In this document: positions 11,008-21,353 of the stretch, piece by piece
Layout: each line of letters starts with the position of its first letter
How positions within the stretch are numbered: the stretch's first letter is position 1
Origin: Orientallactaga sibirica
Lineage: Eukaryota; Chordata; Mammalia; Rodentia; Dipodidae
NCBI GenBank assembly: GCA_036365145.1
Contig: JAEOAD010000240.1
Coordinates: forward strand, 1,302,001-1,366,000
Reading direction: 5' to 3'
DNA: 64,000 nucleotides
The notes under the pieces: generated by a model
Database searches by the model: none
What the model was told of the DNA's origin: nothing
Seen by the model: only the letters and a program-made list of their open reading frames with translations
Translations under genes and position numbers: made by a program

Positions 11008-11280
11008 TGCCGTTACCTTTGCATTGCTGAACAAACATCCTACCAAAAGCAGCTTATGGGAGGAAAGAGTTTATTTCAGGCTGACAGAATAGGGAAAACA
11101 ACACCAATGGCAGAAGGAGCTGGCTCACTTCCATAGATCCAGGCAGAGAGACACCACCAAACAGCCAGCAAACATAAATAGCCAGAGCTCAAAATGTCTC
11201 TGAACATATCTAGTAGAGCTGTACTAAAAGATCCACCCTAAATGGAATGCCCCTGGAAGCAGGGATCTGCCTTTTGGGGA
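11008..11280 (-). mobile_element. Probable MaLR-like LTR fragment
   Basis: The block with GAGTTTATTTCAGGCTGACAG, followed by 'CCAATGGCAGAAGGAGCTGG', resembles the antisense of MaLR-type LTR 3' ends such as the one at 51718-52062. I could not find a target-site duplication. Confidence 0.45.
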
Positions 11281-11301
11281 TGTAGTAAGAAGTTTAATCT
11301 T

Positions 11302-11458
11302 TTTGTTTGTTTGTTTCTTTTTGAGGTATGGTTTCACTCTAGTCTAGGCTGACCTGGAATTCACTATGTAGTCTCAGGGTGGCCTCGAACTCACAGTGAT
11401 CCTCCTACCTCTGCCTCCCAAGTACTTGGATTAAAGGCATGTGCCACCACGCCTGGCT
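11302..11458 (-). mobile_element. B1-like SINE
   Basis: Antisense B1 (TTTTGAGGTATGGTTTCACTC ... CACCACGCCTGGC). A perfect 16-bp duplication TAAGAAGTTTAATCTT flanks it at 11286-11301 and 11459-11474. Confidence 0.95.
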
Positions 11459-11494
11459 TAAGAAGTTTAATCTTAATCAAAAATGTTCAAGTTT

Positions 11495-11640
11495 GAGCTG
11501 GAGAGATAGTTTAGCAGTTAAAGCTCTTGCCTGCAAAACCAAAGGACCCAGGTTCAATTCTCCAGGACACACATAAGCCAGATGCACAAGAAGGCACATA
11601 TGTCTGGAGTTCATTTGCAGTGGCTGAAAAACCTGGAATG

Positions 11641-11672
<32 letters not shown>

Positions 11673-11727
11673 CTAACCCTCTCTCTCTTTCAAAATAAAA
11701 ATAAATAAATAAATAATAAAAATATAT
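11495..11727 (+). mobile_element. ID-like SINE
   Basis: Head GAGCTGGAGAGATAGTTTAG, (CT)n and (AAAT)n tail. A perfect 16-bp duplication AAAAATGTTCAAGTTT is at 11479-11494 and 11728-11743. Confidence 0.95.
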
Positions 11728-11797
11728 AAAAATGTTCAAGTTTATGGAGCTATACATTCAAACTAGCACAGAAGGTAACCATAATACACTATTTAAA

Positions 11798-12847
11798 AAA
11801 TTTTTTTATTGACAACTTCTTTAATTGTAGACAATATTCCATGTTATTTCCCTCCCTCCCCCACTTTTCCCTTTGAAACTTCACTCTCCATCATATCCCC
11901 TCCTCCTCTCAATCAGACTCTCTTTTCAGTTTGATGTCTTGATCTTTTCCTCTTATTATGATGGTCTTATGTAGGTCGTGTCAGGCACTGTCAGATCATG
12001 GATATCCAGGCCATTTTGTGTCTGGAGGAGCATGTTGTAAGGAGTCCTACTCTTCCTTTGGCTCTTACATTCTTTCCGCCCCCTCTTCCGCAATGGACCC
12101 TGAGCCTTGGAAGGTAGGTTTGAGATGTTTCAGTGCTGAGCACTCCTCTGTCACTTCTTCTCAGCACCATGGTGCCTTCTGAATCATCCCAAGGTTGCCA
12201 CCATCTGAAAAGAAAAGCTTCTCTAACCAAAAGTGAGAGAGCATTAATATATGGGTGTGGACATTAAGAGAAGTGTTTACTGGGCAGTTTGATGAGCATA
12301 GTATATACATTTAGCGAGACTTCAGCAGACATTACACTCTTAGCGCTCATGACTCCCCCTGTCGTATGTTTTCAGTATCAGGGATGTGTTCCCTCCCATG
12401 GAGCTGGCCTCCAGTCCAATTAGAGAGCAGTTGGTTTCCCCCATAACAGACATGCCACTATTGCACCCGTTGGCTCACTTGGCTGGCCAAATTTAAAGCT
12501 TGCAGTGTTCACTGTTGAGTACCTTCACTGGTGTTTTCTCCCTCCCATTGAACGGCATGCAGTGTAGCTTTTTCCAATTTTCTGTTAGCTGGTCCTCATG
12601 GAGGAGGCTTTCAGCTCAGCTCCAGCAGGATTTCTCAGTGAACTTGCCACCCAAATATGTGGAGTCTTCAGCAATAGGGTCTTACCATCTATTCCTGGTG
12701 GGAAACTAAGGTCCTCGGCAATAGCCTATAATGTTTTGGGTGTATCTGTGACCTCCCTGGCCAACAACTCACTGGATGGTATCCAATCCCTGGCACTGAA
12801 AATTTTCTAGTAACAATCTATGACTTCTGAGTGTCCCATTGCATGAC
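11798..12847 (-). mobile_element. L1-like 3' end, about 1.05 kb
   Basis: Minus orientation: its 3' end reads GTCAATAAAAAAATT on the minus strand at about 11798-11815. It shares its whole length with the copy at 53567-54590 and its first part with 5918-6264. The near-perfect duplication ACACTATT(T)AAA at 11786-11797 and 12848-12858 marks target-primed insertion. Open frames in it (11958-12182, 12500-12709) recur antisense in the sister copy and are not genes. L1 3' UTR identity is inferred from structure and A-tail. Confidence 0.7.
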
Positions 12848-12960
12848 ACACTATTAAAGTCCAAAGACTATCTCTTATGCAGCCATATATGACCATCCTT
12901 TCCATGTAGTATGAAAACTCTAGAGTGAGTACATCTTTGCTGTTAAAAAGTCCTAAATGA

Positions 12961-13220
12961 GGGCTGGAGAGATGGCTTAGCAGTTAAGGCGCCTACCTGC
13001 TAAGCCTAAGAACCCGCTTCCAATCTCCAGGCCCCACGTTTAGCCAGATATAAAGTGACGCAAGGGTGCAATGCTGCACTTGCCCACAAGGGCATGCACA
13101 CATATGGATTTCGTTCACAGCAGCTGAGAGACTGCTGGAGTGCCCATCTCTATCTGTCTCCCTCTCCCTCTCCCTCTCTCTCTCTATGTCTCTCTCCAAA
13201 AATAAAAAAAAATTTTTTTT
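12961..13220 (+). mobile_element. ID-like SINE (first of a serial set)
   Basis: Head GGGCTGGAGAGATGGCTTAG, CT-rich region, A/T tail. Flanked by the target TTAAAAAGTCCTAAATGA at 12943-12960 and again at 13221-13238. Confidence 0.93.
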
Positions 13221-13238
13221 TTAAAAAGTCCTAAATGA

Positions 13239-13466
13239 GGGCTGGAGAGATGGCTTAGCAGTTAAGGTGCCTGCCTGCCAAGCCTAAGAATTCTGTTTGA
13301 TCTCCAGGTCCCACGTTTAGCCAGATGCGTAAGTGATGCAAGCACTCAATGCCACACTTGCTCTCAAGGGAGTGCATGCGTCTGGAGTTCATTCACAGTG
13401 GCTGAGAGGCTGCTGGTGCACCAATTCTCTTTCTCTCTGCCTCTTCCTCTCTCTGTCTCAAATAAA
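13239..13466 (+). mobile_element. ID-like SINE (second of a serial set)
   Basis: Inserted at the right-hand duplicate made by the preceding SINE. The target recurs again as AAAAAAAGTCCTGAATG at 13467-13483. Confidence 0.93.
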
Positions 13467-13483
13467 AAAAAAAGTCCTGAATG

Positions 13484-13700
13484 GGGCTGGGGAGATGGCT
13501 CAGTGGAGGAAGAGCTTTTTGTGCAAGCCTGAGTACCTGAGTTTCAATCCTCACAACCCATGCAAAGCTGGACACTGAAGAATGAACATCTGTAATCTCA
13601 GTGCCCCTGATGTGATAAGAGATGGAGATGGGAGAATCTCCAAGAAGGTCAAAGGTCAGATAGTCTGGTATGTGCAGCAAGCAATGAGAGACCTTGTCTC
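13484..13700 (+). mobile_element. B4-like SINE (ID head fused to a B1-like body)
   Basis: Head GGGCTGGGGAGATGGCTCAG, then a B1-like body with CATCTGTAATCTCAGTGCCC and ending GAGACCTTGTCTCAAAAC. This ID plus B1 dimer layout is that of B4 elements. Confidence 0.75.
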
Positions 13701-13715
13701 AAAACAAGGTGGAAG

Positions 13716-13932
13716 GGACTGGAGGAACGGCTCAGCAGTTAAGGCACCTGCCTGCAAAGCCTAAAAACCTAGGTTTGATTCCTCAGTATCCATGTACAGC
13801 CAGATGCACAAAGTGGCACATGGCATCTGGAGTTCGTTTGCAATGGTTGGAGGCCCTAGCATGCCCCTTCTGTCTGTCTCTCTTCTCTCTACCTCTTTCT
13901 GTTTGCAAATAAATAAAAATATTTTAAAAAAG
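13716..13932 (+). mobile_element. ID-like SINE
   Basis: Flanked by AAAACAAGGTGGAAG (13701-13715) and AAAACAAGGTAGAAG (about 13934-13948). CT-rich and AAATAAATAAA tail. Confidence 0.92.
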
Positions 13933-13948
13933 AAAACAAGGTAGAAGG

Positions 13949-14703
13949 TTAAAACTGCCACCCAAACTTGTCCTTGTTTCACAAGCATGCCATGTTATGA
14001 CATACCTGCATTCATAAATGAACACACATGTGTGTGGACACACACACATACATGGTCCCAAATATAAAATTTCCAAGTGCTTTCCAAAATTAACAAACTT
14101 ATAAAGCTATTACCTAAATTTATTTTTTAGTCAAATATCACTTAAGTTTTTTTTTTTCAAATCAGGGTTAGTAACCAATTAGCTGGGTGCTAAATAGAGT
14201 CTGTTGCTCAAGTTTTCCAAATATCACACTGAAAATTAAGTTTGAGTTGTTTTATCAAAAAGTAATCGACAACTCATATATATTACAGATACAAAGAAGT
14301 AAGATTTAAGATCTAAGCAGAACGTCAGAGTTATTGATAGTATCTGACATCAGGAGGCCCATGATGCAGATTTATTTCTAAAAATTAATTTTCACAATTT
14401 TACAAAGAGAGGAAAAGATATTATCTCTGATCTCTGAAATAAAACGTGTCATTTTAAAGATGGGCATATCCACAGTGAAATAAGGGAGCTTTATTGAGCT
14501 TTAACTTAAGGAAAATTGATAAAATAATATAAATTCTCCTTTTGTGATGAGAAAAATATATAGAGAGATTGCCACAGCAATAAGCTAATAAGGAGATTAA
14601 GTAATTTCTCAGGGGCTTAGTAGTAGTCCAAGTACAGCACTTTCCCAGCATGTTCAAGCCCTGAGTTCAATCCTAAACACTAGGGAAAATAATGTGAGAA
14701 AGA
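13949..14703. other. No gene recognised; short (AC)n patch
   Basis: AT-rich sequence with an AC-rich patch at about 14020-14055. No convincing reading frame. Confidence 0.4.
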
Positions 14704-14790
14704 GGGCTGGAGAATGGCTTAGCAGTTAAGGTGTTTACCTGACAAGCCTAAGGACCCAGGTTTGAGTCCCCAGAACCCTCACAAGCCAAA
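14704..14790 (+). mobile_element. ID-like SINE, 3' truncated
   Basis: Only the tRNA-like head and the start of the body are present (GGGCTGGAGAATGGCTTAG to CCCTCACAAGCC), then a short A-run. GAGAAAGA occurs on both sides. Confidence 0.8.
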
Positions 14791-14884
14791 AAATGAGAAA
14801 GAAGGGACTTTCTGACTATTTTATTTTAGTAATTGATTTTACTTGAAATAGTGTGGATATCTGATGATTTGAAAGTGTTATGTT

Positions 14885-15105
14885 GGGCTGGAGAGATGGT
14901 TCAGTGGTTAAGGCACTTGCTTAAAAAGCCTAACAGCCTGCATTTGATTCTCCAGTACCCACATAAAGCCAAATGCACAAAGTGACTCATGAGTCTGGAG
15001 TTTGTTTGGAGTGGCAAGAGGTTCTGACATGCCCTTTTTCTCTCTTTCTCTCCCTCTCTTTTTCTCTCAATTTTCTTACCAATAAATAAATTAATTAAAT
15101 TAAAA
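14885..15105 (+). mobile_element. ID-like SINE
   Basis: Head GGGCTGGAGAGATGGTTCAG, TC-rich run, AATAAATAAATT tail. Confidence 0.9.
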
Positions 15106-15189
15106 TGTGCTATTGCTAAATTTTGCCTGTAGAATTGTATATTACTCCTTTGGAAATACAGGAATGTACTGATTTTAATAATTCATTCA

Positions 15190-15610
15190 GGGCTGCAGAG
15201 ATTCCTCCGTGGTTTAGAGAGTGTATGCTGTGCAGGCAAGAGGACTTGAGTTTACACTCCAGAACCCATGTAAAAAGCTAGAGGTGGGCTGGAGAGATGG
15301 CTTACTGGTTAAGGCATTTGCCTGCAAAGCCAAAGGACCCAGGTTCAATTTCCCAGGACCCACATAAGTCAGATGCACAAGGTGGCTTATGTGTCTGGAG
15401 TTCATTTGCAGTGGTACACACATTCTCTCTGTGTATGTATCTGTCATTTTCTCTCAAAAAAAAAAAAACTCTATTAAAAATCTGGAGGTGGTCATGGATG
15501 CCTGCCATCCCAGCACTGAGGATCAGAGGTGGAGACAGGATGATCACTGAGGGACCCTGGTTTGGAAAATGGGGAGCGCCAGGTTCAGTGACATACTCTG
15601 TCTAAGGGTG
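15190..15610 (+). mobile_element. B4-like SINE, split by an ID-like SINE
   Basis: Head GGGCTGCAGAGATTCCTCCG at 15190. After the interruption at 15286-15475 the B1-like body continues with CTGCCATCCCAGCACTGAGG. The right end is diffuse. Confidence 0.65.
15286..15475 (+). mobile_element. ID-like SINE nested in a B4-like SINE
   Basis: Flanks AAAAAGCTAGAGGT (15272-15285) and AAAAATCTGGAGGT (15476-15489) are a diverged duplication of the host SINE. Confidence 0.92.
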
Positions 15611-16207
15611 TATCCAGGCATGTGCATGGTGTGTGTGCATCTGCACACACATGTGCGTAAGTTACATGTGCATATGCACATACACTTGAGAGACCAAAGG
15701 AATATGCAGACGATAGTGTTGCCATTTTAGAATAAGTAGCCATTTAAAATAAAAAGCCCAAGCCTGCAGATATGCACATACTGACTTTCACCCCCCCCTC
15801 TCTCTTACTGGGAAGTCTTAGGACACACATCAAACAAAGAAAGGATTTATTCAATGCTCAGAATTTATTTTGAACCAACCATTTCTTATTATATGTAACT
15901 GCTGCCTTCTCTTAAACCCTTTAGAGTGGGGTACACTCCCACTGCTTTGGTTTGTGTGGACAATACTGAAATAAGCACCTTTCTGTCTCAACATATAAAT
16001 TTAAAAGATATTTTACAGCATTCTGCTAAAGCACCTTTCTGAACATATGAACATTCTGCTAAACATACATGAACAAAACACACACCATCCTTCTGAACAT
16101 ATATGAGAGGAGACAGATATAAACATAAGAAAAAGAGGAAAATTGGTTAAGATGGCAACATTCATTGCTATATGTGTTTAAAACCACAATTTAAAAAAAC
16201 CAACTTT
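15611..16207. other. No gene recognised; CA/TG-rich patch
   Basis: Alternating purine-pyrimidine CATGTGC-like repeats at about 15615-15685, then sequence I do not recognise. Confidence 0.4.
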
Positions 16208-16462
16208 GGGGCTGGGGAGATGGCTTAGTGGTTAAGGCGCCTGCCTGCTAAGCTTAAGAACCCGGTTCCAATCTCCAGGTCCCATGTTTAGCCAGATGCA
16301 GTGACGCAAGGGCGCAATGCCGCACTTGCCCACAAGGGGGCGCATGCATCTGGCTTTCATTCACAGCAGCTGAGAGACTACTGGCTTGCTCATTCTCTGT
16401 CTCCTTCTACCCTCTCTCTCTGTCTGTCTCTCTCTATGTCTCTCTCTAAAAGTTAAAAAAAA
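16208..16462 (+). mobile_element. ID-like SINE, long variant
   Basis: Head GGGCTGGGGAGATGGCTTAG. The variant with CAGTGACGCAAGGGCGCAATGC and CAGCAGCTGAGAGAC is shared with 12961, 19281 and 19786 and looks like one subfamily. Confidence 0.92.
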
Positions 16463-17266
16463 ATAGGTGGAGAGTTATTGAGAATGACATTCAATGCTGA
16501 CCTCTGGCTTCCAAACATATACTCACACACATGCACATAGATGAAACATGCACACACATAAATTCTTGTCTGGTTTATCATAAGATCCATTCAATCATTT
16601 ATAATTGCTTAAAATAAAAATGTATTTATTTTAAAAATAAGACATGATCTCAGACTGGGACATGTGCTGTGGGTAATGAACTACATGAATTTTGGAGGTT
16701 TATACTAAACAGTTTGGGATGGTGAAATTTAAGGCAAAGGACAGAAGAAAAATAGTCACATGATCACATTAGGTTTAGTCATCCTTTTTCTTTTGCTCAC
16801 TGCCTTCTTTCAAGCTGAATACTTCCTAACTTTCACCTATTTTCTACTGATTCCATTTCTTAAGTGGATTATTCTTGAACTAGTACTGAGATGGACTGTA
16901 ATCCAAAAATCACTCCTTATGTGCTTTTGTTAGTGCAGACATCATAACTATACAATTTTACTTCATGCATTCTTTTGAGAAACTCTTGCACTTTTACTAA
17001 AGGAGATCTGCACAGAAATTCTTTATAATATGGTAAATAATGTTGAAACAAACTTAAAGACCACCCACAGAAGAATAGACAAAAATATATGGTATATTCA
17101 TACATTGGATGACATAAAGGCAGTAAATAAACTAGATTTGGATGTCTCAATGTTGGATTTTTAGCAGAAAATCCAGAGCAGCCAGGCCATCTTAGATTTT
17201 TTTTTTTCTGGAGAAATAATTTGAAAATACATCTCTGGGTAATTTCACAGAGGAGTACTTGGAACA
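16463..17266. other. No gene recognised
   Basis: The 164-codon minus-strand frame at 16917-17411 runs from here into the adjacent LTR and has no recognisable domain. I treat it as chance. Confidence 0.4.
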
Positions 17267-17272
17267 GAAATC

Positions 17273-17918
17273 TGTGGGTCCTCACCATCCAAGGGGGTTG
17301 TTGGCCACTGATGTCCCAGGTGCAGGAAGAGTTGGGGGGAAGCAGGGTCCTGAAGAAGGTGAGTGTGACAATGGGCAATGAACACCCAGGAGGCAGACTG
17401 AGGGATAGCATGCTCTCATTTATTCAACAGGGGAGTGGGTTTATAAACACTTGAGAAAGGTTGAGAAGGCACATACAGACTATATGGTGATTGGATAGTT
17501 TATGGGATGCTATCTAATTGGTTGAAAGGCAGAAGTGCAAGGGAGATAGTGGTGGGAAAAGCTACATAACTTCAGAGTTGCAAGGGAGGAGCTGTAAGGG
17601 AGATAACAGAAATGGCAGGAAAAGCTATGTGACTTTAGCCAATAGGGGTCTCTTGGGCAGCTAGCCACAAGGTCAGGAACTGTGGGGGGCGGGTAAAGCC
17701 TGACTTATGGAATGGTCAGATGCTTTTGGGATCAAAAGGGAGGAGGGCCTCTCCAGTTCTGCCTACCTCTGGGTGATGACAGGGCACAGTACAATCATGC
17801 CCAAGGGTCACCCGTTGATAAGGCCAGCTGCAACCTCACAACCCAAGGTCCCCAGCCATGTCCAACAGACCAGGCCAGCTTCCTCACAGTCCTAGTCTGT
17901 TTTCAGCAATGCCCAACA
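17273..17918 (-). mobile_element. Solo LTR of class II (ERVK-like)
   Basis: A 646-bp element in minus orientation, starting TGTTGGGCATTGCTG and ending GACCCACA on the minus strand. The perfect 6-bp duplication GAAATC (17267-17272, 17919-17924) is the size typical of class II endogenous retroviruses. A minus-strand AATAAA lies at about 17417, near the LTR 3' end as expected. No internal sequence adjoins it, so it is a solo LTR. Confidence 0.85.
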
Positions 17919-18065
17919 GAAATCAAATAAATTCTGGAGATATTAAAACGATACAGAACTAACATAAACCCAGTGTACTCAACAGTAATCACGACTTACT
18001 GACTTTTGGATTCAGACTATCTGTGTATGCCAAGCACTGTTTGACCATAAATAACTAATTACAAT

Positions 18066-18220
18066 TTTTTTTTTGGTTTTGCGAGGTAGGGTCTCACTCT
18101 GGTCCAGGCTGACCTGGAATGAACTATGTAGTCTCAGGGTGGCCTCGAACTCTCAGCGATCCTCCTACCTCTGCCTCCCAAGTGCCAGGATTAAAGGCGT
18201 GCACCACCACGCCCAGCTTC
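18066..18220 (-). mobile_element. B1-like SINE
   Basis: Antisense B1 from the T-run to CACCACGCCCAGC. Flanks CTAATTACAATTTTT occur at about 18053 and 18221. Confidence 0.93.
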
Positions 18221-18407
18221 CTAATTACAATTTTTGTACAGAAACAAGTAAAAGCAAAACCCAAAGCAAAAAAACTAGCTTCTTCAGACTTGTAACCATA
18301 CTCCTTCACTGATAGTAGATTGAATATTAGCTATAAAATGTGACTTGACACTTCATTATTCAAATTATCTTAAAGTGGTAGAAATGATCCTATCAAAAAC
18401 GCATTCT

Positions 18408-18556
18408 GGGGCTGGAGAGATGGCTTAGCAGTTAAGGTGTTTGCTTGTGGAGCCTAAGGACCCTGGTTCTATTCTCCAGGTCCCAAGTAAGACAGATGTA
18501 CATAGTGGCGCATGAGTCTGGAGTTTGTTTGCAGTGGCTAGAGGCCCTGGCATGCC

Positions 18557-18602
<46 letters not shown>

Positions 18603-18635
18603 GTCTCTGATAAATAAATAAAAATAAAATCTTTA
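18408..18635 (+). mobile_element. ID-like SINE with long (CT)n
   Basis: Head GGGCTGGAGAGATGGCTTAG, an uninterrupted CT run at about 18560-18597, AAATAAATAAA tail. The flanking AAAAACGCATTCTG / AAAAAATGCATCCCG target is duplicated. Confidence 0.92.
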
Positions 18636-18651
18636 TAAAAAATGCATCCCG

Positions 18652-18817
18652 GGGCTGGAGAGATGGGTCAGTGGTCAAGGGGCTTGCTCGTATAGTCTAA
18701 CAACCCAAGCTTGATTCCCCAGTACTCACATAAAACCAGATTCATCAAATGGCCTATGTCTCTGGAATTGGTTTGAAATGGCTAGAGGACCTGGTTCACC
18801 CATTCCCTCTGTCTTTG
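18652..18817 (+). mobile_element. ID-like SINE, diverged, 3' part lost
   Basis: Head GGGCTGGAGAGATGGGTCAG at the duplicate of the previous SINE target. It runs into a B1 without its CT/A tail. Confidence 0.82.
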
Positions 18818-18821
18818 CCAC

Positions 18822-18975
18822 TTGTGGTGGCACATGCCTTTAATCTGAGCAATTGGGGAGGCTGAGGCAGGAGGATTGCTGTGAGTCTGAGGGCAGCTTG
18901 AGACTACATAGTAATTTCCAGATCAACAAAGGCTAAAGTGAACCCCTACCTCAACCCCCCCAAAACAAAAACAAA
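18822..18975 (+). mobile_element. B1-like SINE
   Basis: TGTGGTGGCACATGCCTTTAAT body and tail ending in a C/A-rich stretch. Confidence 0.88.
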
Positions 18976-18983
18976 AACAAATG

Positions 18984-19120
18984 CTGGGCATAGTGGTATA
19001 TGACTTTAATCTCAACAATCAGGAGGCAGAGGTAGGAGGTTGAAGGAATTTGAGGCCAGCCTGTGACTGCAGAGTGAGTTCTAGGTCAGCCTGGGCCAGA
19101 GAGAGACCCTACCAAAAAAG
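18984..19120 (+). mobile_element. B1-like SINE, diverged
   Basis: GCTGGGCATAGTGGTATATG head directly after the A-rich tail of the previous B1. Confidence 0.85.
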
Positions 19121-19280
19121 TTTCATTTGTAATACATCACTACTGTAATATATGAATCACTTAACTAAATTTCCTTCCTTAATTATGTCATTCTCACTAA
19201 CAATGTCTACTGTTGATTAAAATGTGAAGATCTATACACTTGGATAGGCCATAAGAGCCTCTTAAGCTCATATTCCCTAA

Positions 19281-19291
19281 TTTTATTATAT

Positions 19292-19326
<35 letters not shown>

Positions 19327-19574
19327 TTATTTTTATTTTATTTTTGGAGAGAGACAGAGATAGAGAGAGAGGGAGAGGCAGATAGAGAATGGGCGCGCCA
19401 GCAGCCTCTCAGCCGCTGTGAATGAACTCCAGATGTGTGCTCCCTCTTGTGTGCAAGTGCAGCATTGCACCCTTGCGTCACTGCGCCTGGCTAAATGTGG
19501 GACCTGGAGATTGGAACCGGTGTTCTTAGGCTTAGCAGGCAGGCACCTTAACCACTAAGCCATCTCCCCAGCCC
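19281..19574 (-). mobile_element. ID-like SINE, long variant
   Basis: Antisense: (TTTA)n tail at 19285-19335, GA-rich run, ending CATCTCCCCAGCCC. Confidence 0.92.
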
Positions 19575-19705
19575 TATTTTTATTTTTTTGAGACAGGGTT
19601 GGCCATTAACTCATTATATAGTTGAGGGTGATTTTGAACTTCTGATCATCCTGTTTCTACTTCACAAATGCTTGAATTACAGGCATGTGCCACCATGACT
19701 GACTT
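19575..19705 (-). mobile_element. Old B1-like SINE
   Basis: Antisense: T-rich start, GAGACAGGGTTGG, to GCATGTGCCACCATGACTG. Clearly diverged. Confidence 0.75.
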
Positions 19706-19785
19706 CCATTTTCTTAAAGCAAATGTTTTGTCATGATTCTTTGGTGTCTCTCTCTTTCTTCCCTTCTTCCCTTCTTTTTTTCAAG

Positions 19786-20050
19786 TTTTTTTTTTTTAGA
19801 GAGAGACACAGAGAGAGACAGAGAGAGAGGGAGAGGAAGACAGAGAATGGGCATGCCAGCAGTCTCTCAGCTGCTGTGAACGAAATCCAGATGTGTGGGC
19901 TCCCTTGTGGGCAAATATGGCATTGCACCCTTGTGTCACTTTGCATCTGGCTAAACGTGGGACCTGGAGCTTGGAACTGCTGGAGATTGGAACCGGCGTT
20001 CTTAGGCTTAGGAGGCAGGCGCCTTAACTGCTAAACCATCTCTCCGGCCC
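19786..20050 (-). mobile_element. ID-like SINE, long variant
   Basis: Antisense: T-run, GA-rich run, ending CCATCTCTCCGGCCC. A short stretch near 19965-19990 (GGAGCTTGGAACTGC) is repeated. Confidence 0.92.
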
Positions 20051-20065
20051 TTTTTTTAAGTATTT

Positions 20066-20282
20066 AAAAAAATAATTAATTAATTAATTTGAGAGAGAGG
20101 GAAGGAGAGACAGGAAGAGGCAGATAGAGAAAGAATGGTGTGCCAAGACCTCCAGCCACTATAAACAAACCCTAGACACATGTGCCACCTTGTGCATCTG
20201 GCTTAGATGGGTACTGGGAAATCAAACCTGGGTCCTTAGGCTTTGCAGGCTAGTTCTTTTACTGCTAAGCCATCTCTCCATC
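20066..20282 (-). mobile_element. ID-like SINE
   Basis: Antisense: (TTAA)n tail, GAGA-rich run, ending GCTAAGCCATCTCTCCATC. Confidence 0.9.
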
Positions 20283-20349
20283 ACCTTTTCTCCCCTTCTT
20301 GTCTTCCTTTTCTTTTTCTTATCCCTCCTTTTCTCCTCCATTTACTACT

Positions 20350-20460
20350 CCTCTTTCTTCTTCCCACAGTGCCTAGCCCAGGCTGGCTTCAAACTCCAGA
20401 TCCTCTTCCTCACCCTCCAGAGTGCTGGATTACAGTTGTGTACCACCATACCAGGTCTTT
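20350..20460 (-). mobile_element. Old B1-like fragment
   Basis: Antisense: GCCCAGGCTGGCTTCAAACTC to GTGTACCACCATACCAG. Confidence 0.7.
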
Positions 20461-20577
20461 GGTGTGTTCTTCTTATAGACTTTTCAAAAATCATATCTTC
20501 AGCTAAAATGATGTTTGTGTGTTTTGGGAGGAATTATTAAACCCTTTAAAATATTTGGAAAGTTATATTTGTTTGAT

Positions 20578-20745
20578 CTCTCTCCAGATCCCACCTAAGC
20601 CATATGCACAAAGATGAGGCAAGCACAAGATTGCACATGCCCACTGGGTGGCATAAGCATCTAGATTTCTATTGTGGTGTCTGAGGCCCTGGTGTGCCAA
20701 TTCTTTCCTTTTTTGCTCTCCCTCTCTCTAAAACATTTTTTTAAA
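20578..20745 (+). mobile_element. ID-like SINE without its tRNA-like head
   Basis: Begins in the body (TCTCCAGATCCCACCTAAGCC) and keeps the CT-rich and A-rich 3' end. Confidence 0.75.
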
Positions 20746-20750
20746 AAACA

Positions 20751-20766
20751 AGCCAGGCATGGTGGT
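20751..20766 (+). mobile_element. 5' piece of the B1 that hosts the ERV-L provirus
   Basis: AGCCAGGCATGGTGGT is the first part of a B1. Its continuation starts at 27468 beyond the provirus. Confidence 0.85.
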
Positions 20767-21309
20767 TGTGATGGTTAAGTTTGTGTCAACTTGATTTGTT
20801 TAGGAATCCACAGACATTCCTCATAAGTGTGTCTCTGAGGCTGCCTCTAGGAAGGATTAACTAAAGGAAGAATCCTTCCCCCAGGGGTAAGCCCTTCCCC
20901 CAGAGTGGGCGGCCCCTCTTGGAGGAGGGGGCTGGTTGATCAAAAGAAGCTTTGGGAAGAAAGGCTTTCTCTCCCACCTGGCTGCTGGTGCTGCTCACTG
21001 CTTGCCACTGGGTGCTTGCTGCTTGGTATTTTCTGCTTGGTACTTGCTGCTTGGTGTTGCTGCTTTACAGTGTGGACTGAAGACCAGGGTGGACTGAAGA
21101 ACAGCATCTCTCCAGGAAGCCTCCAGGCCTTCAGTGCTGGATTGGGACTGCTGAGGCCTCCAGCCTTGTGTACTGAGCAGCTACCAGGTTTCTTGACTCT
21201 CAGACCTGCAACCTGCTATTGCTGGACTGAGTAAGATAATCCAATAAATTCCCTTTTAATACAATTCATTCTATCCATTCTGTTCCTCTAGAGAACCCTG
21301 ACTAATACA
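20767..21309 (+). repeat. 5' LTR of the ERV-L provirus
   Basis: 543 bp from TGTGATGGTTAAG to CCCTGACTAATACA. AATAAA lies at 21243, in AATCCAATAAATTCCC. The middle contains short tandem CTGCTTGGT-type units (about 20990-21062). Confidence 0.93.
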
Positions 21310-21314
21310 GATTT

Positions 21315-21329
21315 TGGTGCCAGGAGTGG
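21315..21329 (+). other. Putative primer binding site of the ERV-L
   Basis: TGGTGCCAGGAGTGG starts 5 bases after the LTR, the place where a tRNA 3' end pairs. TGG is complementary to the tRNA CCA end. ERV-L elements are known to use tRNA-Leu; the match here is only partly checked from memory. Confidence 0.6.
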
Positions 21330-21353
21330 TTCTAGAGAAACAGAATTGTAAGG

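Noticed and set aside
16917..17411. 164-codon minus-strand frame
   Set aside because: Spans non-repeat sequence and part of an LTR, with no domain or conserved motif; fits chance.
19285..19335. Short tandem repeats as a CRISPR-like array or other special structure
   Set aside because: These and the other (TTTA)n, (CT)n, (GA)n and (TG)n runs are SINE tails or ordinary microsatellites; no spacer-repeat pattern exists.
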